Source: Blautia sp.
Lineage (GTDB): Bacteria; Bacillota; Clostridia; Lachnospirales; Lachnospiraceae
NCBI GenBank assembly: GCA_023664455.1
Contig: JAMPFM010000003.1
Span: forward strand, 41,610 to 105,609
Direction: 5' to 3'
Length of the DNA: 64,000 bases
Part shown: positions 56,163-64,000 of the stretch, in pieces
Position numbering within the stretch: the first letter of the stretch is position 1
Layout: every line of letters begins with the position of its first letter
Notes under the pieces: generated by a model
What the model was told of the DNA's origin: nothing
The model's database searches: none
Seen by the model: only the letters and a program-made list of their open reading frames with translations
Made by a program: the position numbers and the translations under genes

Positions 56163-56308
56163 CGTAACCGCGTGAACTTTATAAAGCGATTCATGTCCGT
56201 ATGCTGCTTTGTATCCCTCCTTGGATAAAATATTGTTCTATTATTTATATCGGCATAAATTGGATTTTTAATAGGTTTTTTACGGTATCTTAGGAAAAGT
56301 TTTAGAAA

Positions 56309-56375
56309 AAAAGGTTGACATTTGACTACCGAATGGGTATACTTGTCTCAAGTGGTAGTCGATTGTCAACCTTTT
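56309..56375 (+). promoter_or_regulatory. Promoter inside a large palindrome upstream of blaI
   Basis: TTGACA (56315-56320), 17 bases, TATACT (56338-56343) form a near-consensus promoter reading toward blaI. It is embedded in a 22-bp inverted repeat (56309-56330 with 56354-56375, one mismatch and one G-U). The GACTACC/GGTAGTC halves resemble BlaI/MecI half-sites (TACTAC/GTAGTA). Confidence 0.65.
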
Positions 56376-56387
56376 ATGAAGACGTCC

Positions 56388-56532
56388 GTTGTACAGAAGA
56401 TACAATCCAACACAGGCCGCTTTTGCTACGGTTCAAACGCAGCGGTACTAAGTTCAAAAGCCGCGAGCGTCTTTTTCACTAAGTACCGGCGTTTTCACAG
56501 TACCTGCTTATGGATTGTATCTTCTGTACAAC
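56388..56532 (+). ncRNA. Structured leader closed by a perfect 22-bp stem
   Basis: GTTGTACAGAAGATAC... at 56388-56409 is the exact reverse complement of 56511-56532 over 22 bases. The 101-base interior holds smaller paired parts (CCGC with GCGG; GGTACT with AGTACC) and repeats GTTCAAA and ACTAAGT twice each. It lies in the transcript that would start from the promoter at 56315, 140 bases before blaI. It could be an RNA leader or a small inverted-repeat element; no known RNA class was recognised. Confidence 0.5.
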
Positions 56533-56671
56533 TACACAGTTACATATTTTTAAATTTGTGGTCTGCAATCATCTAAGAGACTTTTGACACCTGAAGCCTA
56601 GGCGGAGTACAAAGGTATAGGGACAGAAAATAAAGGAGCAGAAAGTAAAAGAAGTAAAGGAGCTGAAAACA

Positions 56672-57046
56672 ATGGTAAAATTATCGGAATCAGAGTGGAA
56701 AGTTATGAATTTGTTATGGGAGCAGGCGCCGCAGACGATGATGCAGATTACGAATCATTTCAAGGAAACGACGGGCTGGACAAAACATACCGTTATGACG
56801 TTTTTACGCCGTATGGAGGAAAAAGGGGCGATTCATTATCTGGACGGCGGGCGCGCTAAACTTTATTACCCGGATATTGAAAAAGAAGAAGCCGTGCTGC
56901 AGGAAACGGAAGATTTTCTGGATAAGGTTTTCGGCGGGCGCATGGGATTGATGCTGAATACGATGGTAGAGAAAAAGGCATTGTCCAAAGAAGAAATCGC
57001 GGAGCTGTATGATATCTTGAAAAAAGCGGAGGAGGCGGATGCATGA
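56672..57046 (+). CDS. blaI: BlaI/MecI/CopY family transcriptional repressor
   Basis: 124-residue winged-helix repressor (SEWKVMNLLWEQAP, GWTKHTVMTFLRRMEEKGAI) with a helical dimer tail. In the classical system it is inactivated by cleavage by the BlaR1-type protease encoded directly downstream. Overlaps the next gene by 4 bases. Its own promoter region carries a candidate operator at 56309-56375. Confidence 0.94.
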   Translation: MVKLSESEWKVMNLLWEQAPQTMMQITNHFKETTGWTKHTVMTFLRRMEEKGAIHYLDGGRAKLYYPDIEKEEAVLQETEDFLDKVFGGRMGLMLNTMVEKKALSKEEIAELYDILKKAEEADA

Positions 57047-59832
57047 GGGACATTTTATGGACATCTTCTATTTTAATTCTGGGGATTTTAGGGATTCGTT
57101 TTTTTATGAAAGGCAGAATCAGTCCGATTTTACAGTATGCGCTGTGGCTTTTGGTGGTTTTTAGGCTGATACTTCCGATACCGTTATGGAGCAGTCAGTT
57201 GAGTGTCTTAAATCTGATTCCGCAGGAAAATGAAAAACAGGAAACGGCGGCGCAGCATACGAAAACTCGCGGGATGGATATGCCGGGCTGGATAAATTGG
57301 GGTCTGACGGATACAGAAAGACAACAGGCAGGTGCAGATGGCGGTTTGACAGATATGGAAGGTGGGCTGGCAGGTGCAGTTGGCGGTTTGGCAGATACAG
57401 AAAGACAACAAGCAGGTGCAGTCGGTAGCTTGGCAGATATGGAAGACAGCCAGCTAGGAGCGGACGGAGCCTTGATAGATACGGAAGGCAGTCAGACAGA
57501 AGCGGGTAAAAGTCCGTTAGTTGCAGAAGGAAATCCGACAGACATAGCTGGCAGCCAGACAGAAATAGCCGAAAATCGGCTGAGTACGGATGATAGCCGG
57601 ACAAAAGTGCAAGTATTAGCGGATACGGCTGTACAATGTCTGCCGTTTATCTGGCTGGGCGGTATCCTGCTGATGGGCGGCTATATGCTGCTGTATCAGG
57701 TAAAATGGAAACGTTATCTGCGGCAAAACCGGAAACCTTGGAAGAATGGCAGGAAGTATCGGGACTGCCTGAACGTCTATACGGTTGAAGGATTGCCATC
57801 CCCCTGCCTGAGTGGACGCAGCATCTATCTGACACAGGAAATGACGACGGATGCAAAGCAGTTGGAGCACATTCTGACACATGAGTATTGTCATTACAGA
57901 CATCTGGATTCCTTGTGGGTAATCGTCCGGTGCGTGCTGTTAACAGTTTATTGGTTCCATCCGCTTGTCTGGGCAGCCGCCTATGCATCTAAGCAGGATG
58001 GCGAGCTGGCATGCGATGAAGCGGTCATCCGTCTGCTGGGTGAAAAGGAGCGGATTCCCTATGGAAAAACACTGCTGCATCTGATTGCCGGGGATTTCCA
58101 TGATAAAAGCAAAATCGGGATTGCCTCGACGATGAGCAGTGGTGAAAAAGGCATCAGAGAGCGGATTAGCCGGATTGCCGGGAAAAATAAATATGTGACA
58201 GTTGTGTCAGTTTCTGCAATTCTGCTGGCAGCGGTATTTGTAATTGCGACTTTTTCAGGAACGAAACAGGAAAACGACGCTGCTTACGGACAGGAAGAAT
58301 CTGGGCAAGAGGATTTGCGTGGGCAGGAAGGATTCTCTGGACAGAAAGGGTTATCTGCGCAGGGAAATGCCGCTGGCATGGAAGATTTGTCGGCGGATGC
58401 CAAAGCGCAGGGCGTATTACAGAATACGGAATTGCTGCAAGAAGGGCAGATGTCGGAAGGGGCGAAGCAGCAGAATCCAGAGAATGCCGGAGCAGAATCT
58501 CAGAGTGTAGAATATGCGGAACAGGCAAGTGCAGCGGAACAAGAGATGAATGTGGCAGAAACAGAGGCAGTCCTTACCCGGTTGCATGCTTATGATGAGG
58601 ACGTTACGGCGATTGGTTCGGGGGAAGGCATTTTCGGTATTGCCAATGCCAAAATTCCATCGGACTATGTACAGGCATACGCAGAACAGGGAGAGGAAGC
58701 CCTGGAAGAGGGCATGTATCTGTTGGAAACAGTAAAGGGTTCCGATGCTTCCGATATCAGGGTTTATGGCATGTATACCAAAGAGTACGGCTGTATGGGG
58801 CTGAAAATGATTATCGGGGACAACTGTAATAATTTCGCTGAAGCCTGGCAGCCTTCGGGACTCAGCGGTCTGGATGGAAATCTGCGCGTATATGATTCCA
58901 CACAGGACGGAATGCCCAGAACATTTGCCATGAAAATACTCAACAAGAATACATCGGATTCTGAAATCTGGAAAGTCTATGTATGCGATTGCTACGATAC
59001 GGGTAAGATTACGATGAAGCAGTTTGAACCGCAGGAATATCTTGCGCAGATAAACGAGCGGCTTACCTTTACAATCCGGCAGTCCGAGGGGAAAATCGAC
59101 GTATATGACAGGGAAGAAAAGGTCGGCGGGCTGACACTCGGATCCGACGCCGCAGCCATGAAAGAAATCAAAGAAGTCGTAATCGATGGCAGCGTGGCGG
59201 GATGGGAACTTGGCGGCAGTTTGGAAGAATTGCGGCTGATTACGGCAGTCGGGCTGAAACTGGAAACCGGACAGGTCTGGTATCGCGGACTGAGCTTGTT
59301 AAGTTTTCCGGTGGAGTGCGGTGATTTTGGAAACAGGGCTTTTACTTTAGGACAGGTCGAAGTAGAAGGAAGCCTTATAAACCCTATGATACAGGATTCG
59401 CTGGAACAGGCGTTTCAGACGACAGGAGTACATAATGAGGTGGAGTTGATTTTTCAGAATCCATGTCCGGCTTATACGCGGATATCAGATGAGTTTGGCG
59501 TCAGGGTTAATCCTGTAACGGGCGAAGAAAGGACGCACAACGGCGTTGATTTTGCTGCGCCAGAAGGCTCCGATGTGCTTGCCGCCGCAGAGGGAAAGGT
59601 CTATCAGACGGGATTTGATGCGGCGAACGGAAATTATATTGTACTCTTTCATGTTTTAAGCGGTGAGTATACCTATTATACATGCTGTCAGGATATTCTT
59701 GTCACGGAAGGCGAGACGGTTTCCAAGGGAGAGAAAATCGCTACGGTAGGAAGTACCGGAATGTCCACGGGCGCCCATCTTCATTTTGCCCTCAGCAGGG
59801 ATGGGGAGTATGTGGAGCCGGTCTGGAAATAA
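57043..59832 (+). CDS. M56 (BlaR1-type) metalloprotease fused to an M23 peptidase domain
   Basis: 929 residues. N-terminal BlaR1-like membrane protease with HEYCH (His280) and four or more membrane segments; an external loop of about 100 residues (82-185) made of imperfect repeats of LTDTERQQAGADGG type; a long region; and a C-terminal LytM/M23 domain with His832 and Asp836 in THNGVDF and His912/His914 in HLHF. It lacks a recognisable penicillin-binding sensor at the C-terminus. ATG overlaps the blaI stop (ATGA). It may sense or cut peptidoglycan and signal to BlaI. Confidence 0.88.
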   Translation: MRDILWTSSILILGILGIRFFMKGRISPILQYALWLLVVFRLILPIPLWSSQLSVLNLIPQENEKQETAAQHTKTRGMDMPGWINWGLTDTERQQAGADGGLTDMEGGLAGAVGGLADTERQQAGAVGSLADMEDSQLGADGALIDTEGSQTEAGKSPLVAEGNPTDIAGSQTEIAENRLSTDDSRTKVQVLADTAVQCLPFIWLGGILLMGGYMLLYQVKWKRYLRQNRKPWKNGRKYRDCLNVYTVEGLPSPCLSGRSIYLTQEMTTDAKQLEHILTHEYCHYRHLDSLWVIVRCVLLTVYWFHPLVWAAAYASKQDGELACDEAVIRLLGEKERIPYGKTLLHLIAGDFHDKSKIGIASTMSSGEKGIRERISRIAGKNKYVTVVSVSAILLAAVFVIATFSGTKQENDAAYGQEESGQEDLRGQEGFSGQKGLSAQGNAAGMEDLSADAKAQGVLQNTELLQEGQMSEGAKQQNPENAGAESQSVEYAEQASAAEQEMNVAETEAVLTRLHAYDEDVTAIGSGEGIFGIANAKIPSDYVQAYAEQGEEALEEGMYLLETVKGSDASDIRVYGMYTKEYGCMGLKMIIGDNCNNFAEAWQPSGLSGLDGNLRVYDSTQDGMPRTFAMKILNKNTSDSEIWKVYVCDCYDTGKITMKQFEPQEYLAQINERLTFTIRQSEGKIDVYDREEKVGGLTLGSDAAAMKEIKEVVIDGSVAGWELGGSLEELRLITAVGLKLETGQVWYRGLSLLSFPVECGDFGNRAFTLGQVEVEGSLINPMIQDSLEQAFQTTGVHNEVELIFQNPCPAYTRISDEFGVRVNPVTGEERTHNGVDFAAPEGSDVLAAAEGKVYQTGFDAANGNYIVLFHVLSGEYTYYTCCQDILVTEGETVSKGEKIATVGSTGMSTGAHLHFALSRDGEYVEPVWK

Positions 59833-59847
59833 GACAAATAAATTGGG

Positions 59848-60165
59848 TTAAAAATCCGGTAAATTTTGGTAATCTTCCAGTTCATGGTAAATTCTGTCTA
59901 TATGGATTTCTTTGCCCTCTATGATATATAGCATAATATATCTATGGGATGAAAAATGTATTTTTCGATAGCCGTATTGTGCTAATTCGGGTTCATCACA
60001 TAGCTTCAGGGAACCGCCGGACTGCGCCAATTTTTCTATGGTCTTTTCGGCATCTTGTAAAACACTGTGGGCGGCTGTTTCGTTACAGAGTGTCACACAA
60101 ATGTAAAAGAGAATGTCGTCCAACTGGTGTTTTGCAAAATCAGACAATATTACTTTATATTCCAT
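59848..60165 (-). CDS. RelE/ParE family toxin
   Basis: 105 residues, RelE/ParE fold (MEYKVILSDFAKHQLDDI, GYRKIHFSSHRYIMLYII, IHIDRIYHELEDY). It overlaps the upstream antitoxin by 11 bases and converges on the M56-M23 gene 15 bases away with no terminator between. Confidence 0.9.
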   Translation of the reverse strand: MEYKVILSDFAKHQLDDILFYICVTLCNETAAHSVLQDAEKTIEKLAQSGGSLKLCDEPELAQYGYRKIHFSSHRYIMLYIIEGKEIHIDRIYHELEDYQNLPDF

Positions 60166-60382
60166 ATTTTTCCTGCAATTCTGTCAGTGCTTCGGATGCT
60201 TCCTGACACTGACCGTTTTGATGTTGTTTCCGGGAAAAATTCAGCTCTTCAAGAAATTGGGTTTTTGTAATGGCCTGGGTTCCTCTGTTTAGAAAGAATT
60301 GTCGAATTACCTGTTGGACGACTTGAAGTTCATCTTCTGTACATTGTTCAATCATGGACACAGTAGCCTCTAATGTACTCAT
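60155..60382 (-). CDS. Antitoxin of the RelE/ParE pair
   Basis: 75 residues, helical (SMIEQCTEDELQVVQQVIRQF) with a C-terminal part that would bind the toxin. No RHH or HTH DNA-binding motif is certain. AGGAGG precedes the ATG. Confidence 0.85.
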   Translation of the reverse strand: MSTLEATVSMIEQCTEDELQVVQQVIRQFFLNRGTQAITKTQFLEELNFSRKQHQNGQCQEASEALTELQEKYGI

Positions 60383-60426
60383 GGTATGCCTCCTTACTCT
60401 AAATAATTTATCTTATTCATGATTTT

Positions 60427-60455
60427 ATTATACCCTGAAAACATTTCATTGGAAA
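60427..60455 (-). promoter_or_regulatory. Promoter of the RelE/ParE module
   Basis: On the minus strand TTTCCA (60455-60450), 17 bases, TATAAT (60432-60427). Confidence 0.4.
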
Positions 60456-60520
60456 GTTAAAAAATAAAGAATTTACCAAGCCCATTTGAGACTGTCCGTT
60501 AAGACGCATCAGCCCCCACG

Positions 60521-60549
60521 TTGACAATTCCCCCATAATCAGATATGAT
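60521..60549 (+). promoter_or_regulatory. Promoter of the DUF6020-like gene
   Basis: Consensus TTGACA (60521-60526), 17 bases, TATGAT (60544-60549). It overlaps the in-frame ATG at 60545, so translation starts further on. Confidence 0.7.
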
Positions 60550-60577
60550 AGGGAAAATCAACTATCGGGAGTCTGAC

Positions 60578-62338
60578 ATGAGGAGTAATGCTAGGGTAGC
60601 GGTGATTTTAAATACCGTTGAAAGTTTTTTTACGACATGGGCGTTTATGAAAGCCGCCAGAATGGAACCAGGGAATATTCTGACAGGCGCGATTTTTATT
60701 TTTTCTTATTTTCTATACCGCCATATCGACGTCCGTCTTTCTGGAAAGTCGTTTATCCATACGCCGGATACCAGACGGACGGCGGCGGTTCTATCGGTCT
60801 TGTTTACGCTGCTTTATATGATGATAGATTATTCCCACTATATACAGGAGCTGACAAACAGGTTTTATCAGGCGGTTGTTTTAACGGGGGTTTTTCTTGG
60901 GTTTTGTATCTGTTTCTACAAACTGCTAATCTTATTATTTTCCTACAGCGGCGATAAAGACGCTTTGAAGAAACTGCTTTATAGATTGGATGGAACTCCT
61001 GCCAGAAAGCATCTTCCTTTTTATTGTTTCCTGGGTTGTCTGCTTTGCTGGCTGCCCTATTTTCTCTACCAATATCCGGGCGTTATGACGCCGGACAGTA
61101 TCAATCAGTTTGAACAGGCGTTAGGGCTGATACCGTATAGCAACCACCATCCGTTTGTGCATACGATGTTATTTAAGCTGTTTTATCAGATTGGCATGTT
61201 TTTTACCCACAATATGGTGGCGGCGGTTTCTTTTTATACGGTTTTCCAGATGTGTTTTCTGGCGTTTAGCATCGCTTATTTTCTGGAAACGCTGCGCCTT
61301 TTTGCAGTAAGGGACGGCATTTTAATCCTGATAACCTGTTTTTATGCGTTGGTGCCTTATCATGCCGTCTTTTCCGTGACGCTCTGGAAAGATATTCCGT
61401 TTGCGGCGGCAGTGCTTCTGTTTAGCTGCGCCATGCTGCGCATGGCAAAGCAGATTACGCTTCCGGTATTGGCTGTTTTTATCTGCTCCGGCGTGATGAT
61501 ATGCCTGTTCCGTTCAAACGGCTGGTACGGTTTTTTATTCTGTCTGCCCTTTTTCCTTTTTTACTATCACAGATATGCCAAAAGGGTCTATGCGGCGCTG
61601 GGGGCGATTCTTCTGATTGCAGTGCTGGTCAAGTATCCAGTCATGGACGCTTTGGACGTTACCCAGCCGGATTTGATTGAATCTTTATCCATTCCGACGC
61701 AGCAGATTGCCGCTGTGCTGTGCAATGACAGGGTATTAGAAGAGGAGCAGACTGCGCTGATAGAGAATGTGGTGGATCTGACTTATATCAAAGAGCTGTA
61801 CAATCCTACATTTGCCGATAATATGAAGGAGCTGGTGCGCGCCGGGAATCAGGAGTATCTGGCGGCGCATAAATGGGAATTTTTCAAGCTGTGGGTCAGT
61901 CTGGGCGTCGCCTATCCGGCGGATTATCTGCAAGCCTATATCAATCAGACCTATGGCTATTGGTACCCGGATTCTTTTTATCCGGTAGCGGACGTAGAGG
62001 GCGTCAGCGCGACTAATCTGGGCGTTTCGCATACGCCGCTTATCGGCGGTCCCATCGTCGTGAAACTGAAGGAAATCTCTTTAAAACTTGGCGGCATGGC
62101 GCCGGTTTACAGCCTTCTATGGAGCATGGGGGTGGGATTCTGGATTTTCCTCTTCTGCATCGGGAATGCATTTGTCAGAGGGGAAAAAGAGAAACTCCTT
62201 TATTATCTGCCAAGCTTCGCCCTCTACCTTACGGTAATGATTGCAACGCCTGTCGCAACGGATTTCCGGTATGTTTATTTTATGGTTTTTTCGATTCCTT
62301 TCTATGTGATAACGGCGCTGCTGGAGGTGCGGCGGTAG
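60578..62338 (+). CDS. DUF6020-like polytopic membrane protein
   Basis: 586 residues, about twelve membrane segments and an external loop with DPDSINQFEQALG-like and SNHHPFVHTMLF motifs (read here as TPDSINQFEQ and NHHPFVHT), a pattern recalling GT-C type glycosyltransferases or DUF6020. Substrate unknown. ATG 60578 has GGGAG 6 bases upstream. The longer frame starts in the -10 element. Confidence 0.75.
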   Translation: MRSNARVAVILNTVESFFTTWAFMKAARMEPGNILTGAIFIFSYFLYRHIDVRLSGKSFIHTPDTRRTAAVLSVLFTLLYMMIDYSHYIQELTNRFYQAVVLTGVFLGFCICFYKLLILLFSYSGDKDALKKLLYRLDGTPARKHLPFYCFLGCLLCWLPYFLYQYPGVMTPDSINQFEQALGLIPYSNHHPFVHTMLFKLFYQIGMFFTHNMVAAVSFYTVFQMCFLAFSIAYFLETLRLFAVRDGILILITCFYALVPYHAVFSVTLWKDIPFAAAVLLFSCAMLRMAKQITLPVLAVFICSGVMICLFRSNGWYGFLFCLPFFLFYYHRYAKRVYAALGAILLIAVLVKYPVMDALDVTQPDLIESLSIPTQQIAAVLCNDRVLEEEQTALIENVVDLTYIKELYNPTFADNMKELVRAGNQEYLAAHKWEFFKLWVSLGVAYPADYLQAYINQTYGYWYPDSFYPVADVEGVSATNLGVSHTPLIGGPIVVKLKEISLKLGGMAPVYSLLWSMGVGFWIFLFCIGNAFVRGEKEKLLYYLPSFALYLTVMIATPVATDFRYVYFMVFSIPFYVITALLEVRR

Positions 62339-62531
62339 ATGGGCGGATATTTGTGGGCAGCCTTAATAACAGGATTAATGGTAAAAAAGTAAAAAACATG
62401 ATAAAATAGAAAAGAAAATAGATATAGCTATGCATACAAGTTTATCCAAGATACCAAGAATGCAATTTCTTTGATGTGCATACGATAAGGACATGGATAT
62501 GTCGGCAACTATGATGAAAGGTCGTGTTCCT

Positions 62532-62879
62532 ATGGAAGTGAAAAAAGTAAGTATTTCTGCAAAACGACAGATAACGATTCCGCAGAAGTTTTTTGCTATG
62601 TTGGAATTTGATACGGAAGCGGAATGTATGGTACGCGGGAATGAGTTGGTTATCCGCCCCACAAAAACAAATACGGGCGGGGAATTTGCAGAACAGATAT
62701 TGGCGGATTTGATTGGACAGGGATATAGCGGTAATGAGCTGCTTCAACATTTTAAGCAGGCACAGCGTCAGGTGCGTCCGGCTGTGGAGAAAATGCTTGA
62801 TGAAGCAGAACGTGTTGCTGCAGCAGAATCGGAATATGCATCCTATGAGGATGTCTTTGGCGGGGAGGATAAGGAATGA
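62532..62879 (+). CDS. AbrB/SpoVT-type antitoxin
   Basis: 115 residues: an N-terminal swapped-hairpin AbrB DNA-binding domain (KVSISAKRQITIPQKF), and a helical tail to hold the toxin. ATG 62532 has AAAGG 9 bases upstream; ATG 62493 or 62511 are alternatives. It overlaps the toxin gene by ATGA. Confidence 0.82.
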   Translation: MEVKKVSISAKRQITIPQKFFAMLEFDTEAECMVRGNELVIRPTKTNTGGEFAEQILADLIGQGYSGNELLQHFKQAQRQVRPAVEKMLDEAERVAAAESEYASYEDVFGGEDKE

Positions 62880-63172
62880 CAGAGGTACGTTTTCTTCCAC
62901 CCGCAGCAAAATTCATAAAGAAATTGAAAGATAAAAAGTTGAAGAAACTGTATCAGGAAGCGCTTGATAAAATTCGAGGGAATTATACAGTTGGTGAGGC
63001 AAAGACGGGGGATTTGTCCGGTGTGTACGGGTATGATATTTACTACAATAAGACGAATTATGAGCTTGCATATACAGTGGAATATCTGGAAGATACAGTG
63101 GTGGTGGTCATTATGGCTGGGACAAGGGAAAACTTTTATGCACAATTGAAGCAGTATATGAGGAAAATGTAA
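62876..63172 (+). CDS. RelE-type toxin
   Basis: 98 residues, RelE/HigB-like fold (VRFLPPAAKFIKKL, DLSGVYGYDIYYNK, ELAYTVEYL, VVVIMAGTRENFY). Coupled to the AbrB-type antitoxin, the second RelE-like pair in the window. Confidence 0.85.
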   Translation: MTEVRFLPPAAKFIKKLKDKKLKKLYQEALDKIRGNYTVGEAKTGDLSGVYGYDIYYNKTNYELAYTVEYLEDTVVVVIMAGTRENFYAQLKQYMRKM

Positions 63173-63215
63173 TCTTGCTAATGTGGTAATCAGCAAGCGG
63201 ATGATAGAAAAAATA

Positions 63216-63244
63216 TTGAATGTTGTGTAATAAATGTGTATAAT
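63216..63244 (+). promoter_or_regulatory. Promoter of the HicB-like gene
   Basis: TTGAAT (63216-63221), 17 bases, TATAAT (63239-63244), 20 bases before the ATG. Confidence 0.65.
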
Positions 63245-63264
63245 AGTGGCGCAGGGAGGCAATT

Positions 63265-63483
63265 ATGAAACAAGTATATCCCACTTTTATAGTGAATACA
63301 AATGATGGATCTGCGCATCCTTTTCTGGTAAATGTTCCTGACATGGAAATTTTAACAGAAGGCGACACGCTTGCAGATGCAATTGAAATGGCGAGGGATG
63401 CTATTGGGCTTGCTGGAATTAATGTATCAAGGGTATTACAAGAAGCGTTGATGGATGTTTTGAATGTAAAAAGGAGTATATAA
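63265..63483 (+). CDS. HicB-like antitoxin, apparently shortened internally
   Basis: 72 residues. The N-terminus is a HicB partial RNase H-like fold (YPTFIVNTNDG, LADAIEMARDAIGLAGI); it then jumps straight into the C-terminal helix NVSRVLQEALMDVL normally found about 60 residues later. Full-length HicB of this type is about 130 residues. The join occurs at AGI, a triplet found on both sides in longer homologues, as recombination would leave. No hicA toxin is next to it. GGGAGG 8 bases upstream. Confidence 0.75.
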   Translation: MKQVYPTFIVNTNDGSAHPFLVNVPDMEILTEGDTLADAIEMARDAIGLAGINVSRVLQEALMDVLNVKRSI

Positions 63484-63590
63484 TTTCACTAAGATGGATT
63501 TTGTTTCCGGCAAGAATGCCGTAGAGCATCTGGCGGATGAACTCCGGCTACGGACATTTCAGTTTTTGGGAAACTCAATGTAATGACATC

Positions 63591-63618
63591 TTGTAAAGTT
63601 TTGGGGAAATGGTATAAT
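63591..63618 (+). promoter_or_regulatory. Promoter of the small protein gene
   Basis: TTGTAA (63591-63596), 16 bases, TATAAT (63613-63618). A 29-codon frame (63494-63583) before it lacks a good ribosome site and is not called. Confidence 0.55.
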
Positions 63619-63649
63619 AAAGGTATCAATAAAAGGGGAGGCGGTAGAT

Positions 63650-63832
63650 ATGACAGAATATGAAATGCTGAAAATAACAGTTGAGGAGTTTGTACAATTA
63701 CAAGGTTATATGTTATTAGTGGAAAAAGAATCAGAAGCATATAAAACCATGAAGATAAGATATAACGCTCTTAAAGTAATCCTTACATCTTCAGGCGTTA
63801 ATCTTACAGATATAGACAGAATAAAAGAATAG
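63650..63832 (+). CDS. Small protein of unknown function
   Basis: 60 residues, helical (EYEMLKITVEEFVQLQGYM, ending NLTDIDRIKE). Strong GGGGAGG and own promoter at 63591. No family recognised. Confidence 0.65.
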   Translation: MTEYEMLKITVEEFVQLQGYMLLVEKESEAYKTMKIRYNALKVILTSSGVNLTDIDRIKE

Positions 63833-63933
63833 GAGAAACGATAAAGATTGCAGTTAGTAAGGCAAAAAAAGGGTGGTTGAAATTGTATTTACAAGCTGCA
63901 GCTAAAAAATATAAAATAAAGGATTGACATAAA

Positions 63934-64000
<67 letters not shown>

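Noticed and set aside
56388-56532. Retron msr-msd RNA or integron attC site
   Set aside because: No reverse transcriptase or integrase is encoded nearby and the ends do not fit attC core boxes.
56322-56576. 84-codon plus-strand frame across the blaI leader
   Set aside because: It runs through both arms of the palindrome and the 22-bp stem, has no ribosome site, and starts inside the promoter.
60545-60577. Upstream ATG of the DUF6020-like gene
   Set aside because: It lies inside the TATGAT -10 element and has no ribosome site.
63494-63583. 29-codon frame before the last small gene
   Set aside because: No ribosome site and no family pattern; it ends before the promoter at 63591. May be a remnant.

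Overview
The window looks like a chromosomal segment of a spore-forming, anaerobic Clostridia bacterium, most likely Lachnospiraceae. The grounds are: a Gram-positive division/cell-wall (dcw) cluster running into spoIIGA-sigE, sigG close by, a ylmC/ymxH-type gene and nrdR; strong AGGAGG ribosome sites with frequent TTG/GTG starts; an NADP-type glutamate dehydrogenase; a bile-salt-hydrolase-type enzyme; and several small families typical of gut Firmicutes (DUF5688, DUF6033, DUF3791/DUF3990, FlxA-like). Family names come from reading the proteins, not from a database search.

Region 1 (1-13.5 kb) is the dcw cluster, all on +: ftsL (5' end cut by the window), two tandem class B PBPs, mraY, murD, ftsW, murA, ftsQ, ftsZ, a terminator, then spoIIGA and sigE. 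ftsA is absent between ftsQ and ftsZ, and no murE/F/G/C lies within it. Region 2 (13.6-21 kb) has a REC/HD-GYP/GGDEF regulator between sigE and an inverted sigG, then ylmC, nrdR, a small membrane protein, yqeG, aroE, aroK, aroQ and efp. Region 3 (21-31.3 kb) holds a DUF5688 protein, a two-component system with its ABC transporter, tRNA-Arg(CCG), an SH3-repeat protein and gdhA.

Region 4 (31.3-34 kb) is an accessory insert behind gdhA. It begins with a decayed copy of the gdhA 3' end and carries a compact cassette: a DUF3791-type protein, a DUF3990 (ADP-ribosyltransferase-like) protein, a small helical protein and a macrodomain protein. This resembles an ADP-ribosylation toxin with its eraser. 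Region 5 (34-48 kb) carries an ECF sigma gene with a textbook autoregulatory promoter, two hypothetical proteins, an HD-GYP protein, a lone mazF, a chemotaxis-receptor-like protein, a 7TM hybrid kinase, a cation exporter, the bile-salt-hydrolase-like enzyme and a LytTR/GHKL pair. Three tandem-repeat blocks lie between these genes.

Region 6 (48-64 kb) is rich in accessory genes: a frameshifted PIN toxin with an intact partner, a Hanks-type kinase divergent from a three-gene set, an FlxA-like protein, a glycogen-debranching enzyme, a BlaI repressor with an M56-M23 fusion behind an operator-like promoter and a strongly structured leader, two RelE-type toxin-antitoxin pairs, a large membrane protein, and a HicB that appears internally deleted. 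The window ends inside a (GACA)n tract that sits in the first codons of an open frame, which has the layout of a phase-variable gene.

Several start codons were settled by promoters: at spoIIGA, the HD-GYP regulator, the debranching enzyme and the DUF6020-like gene, the longest frame begins inside or before the promoter, so the start with the ribosome site downstream was chosen.
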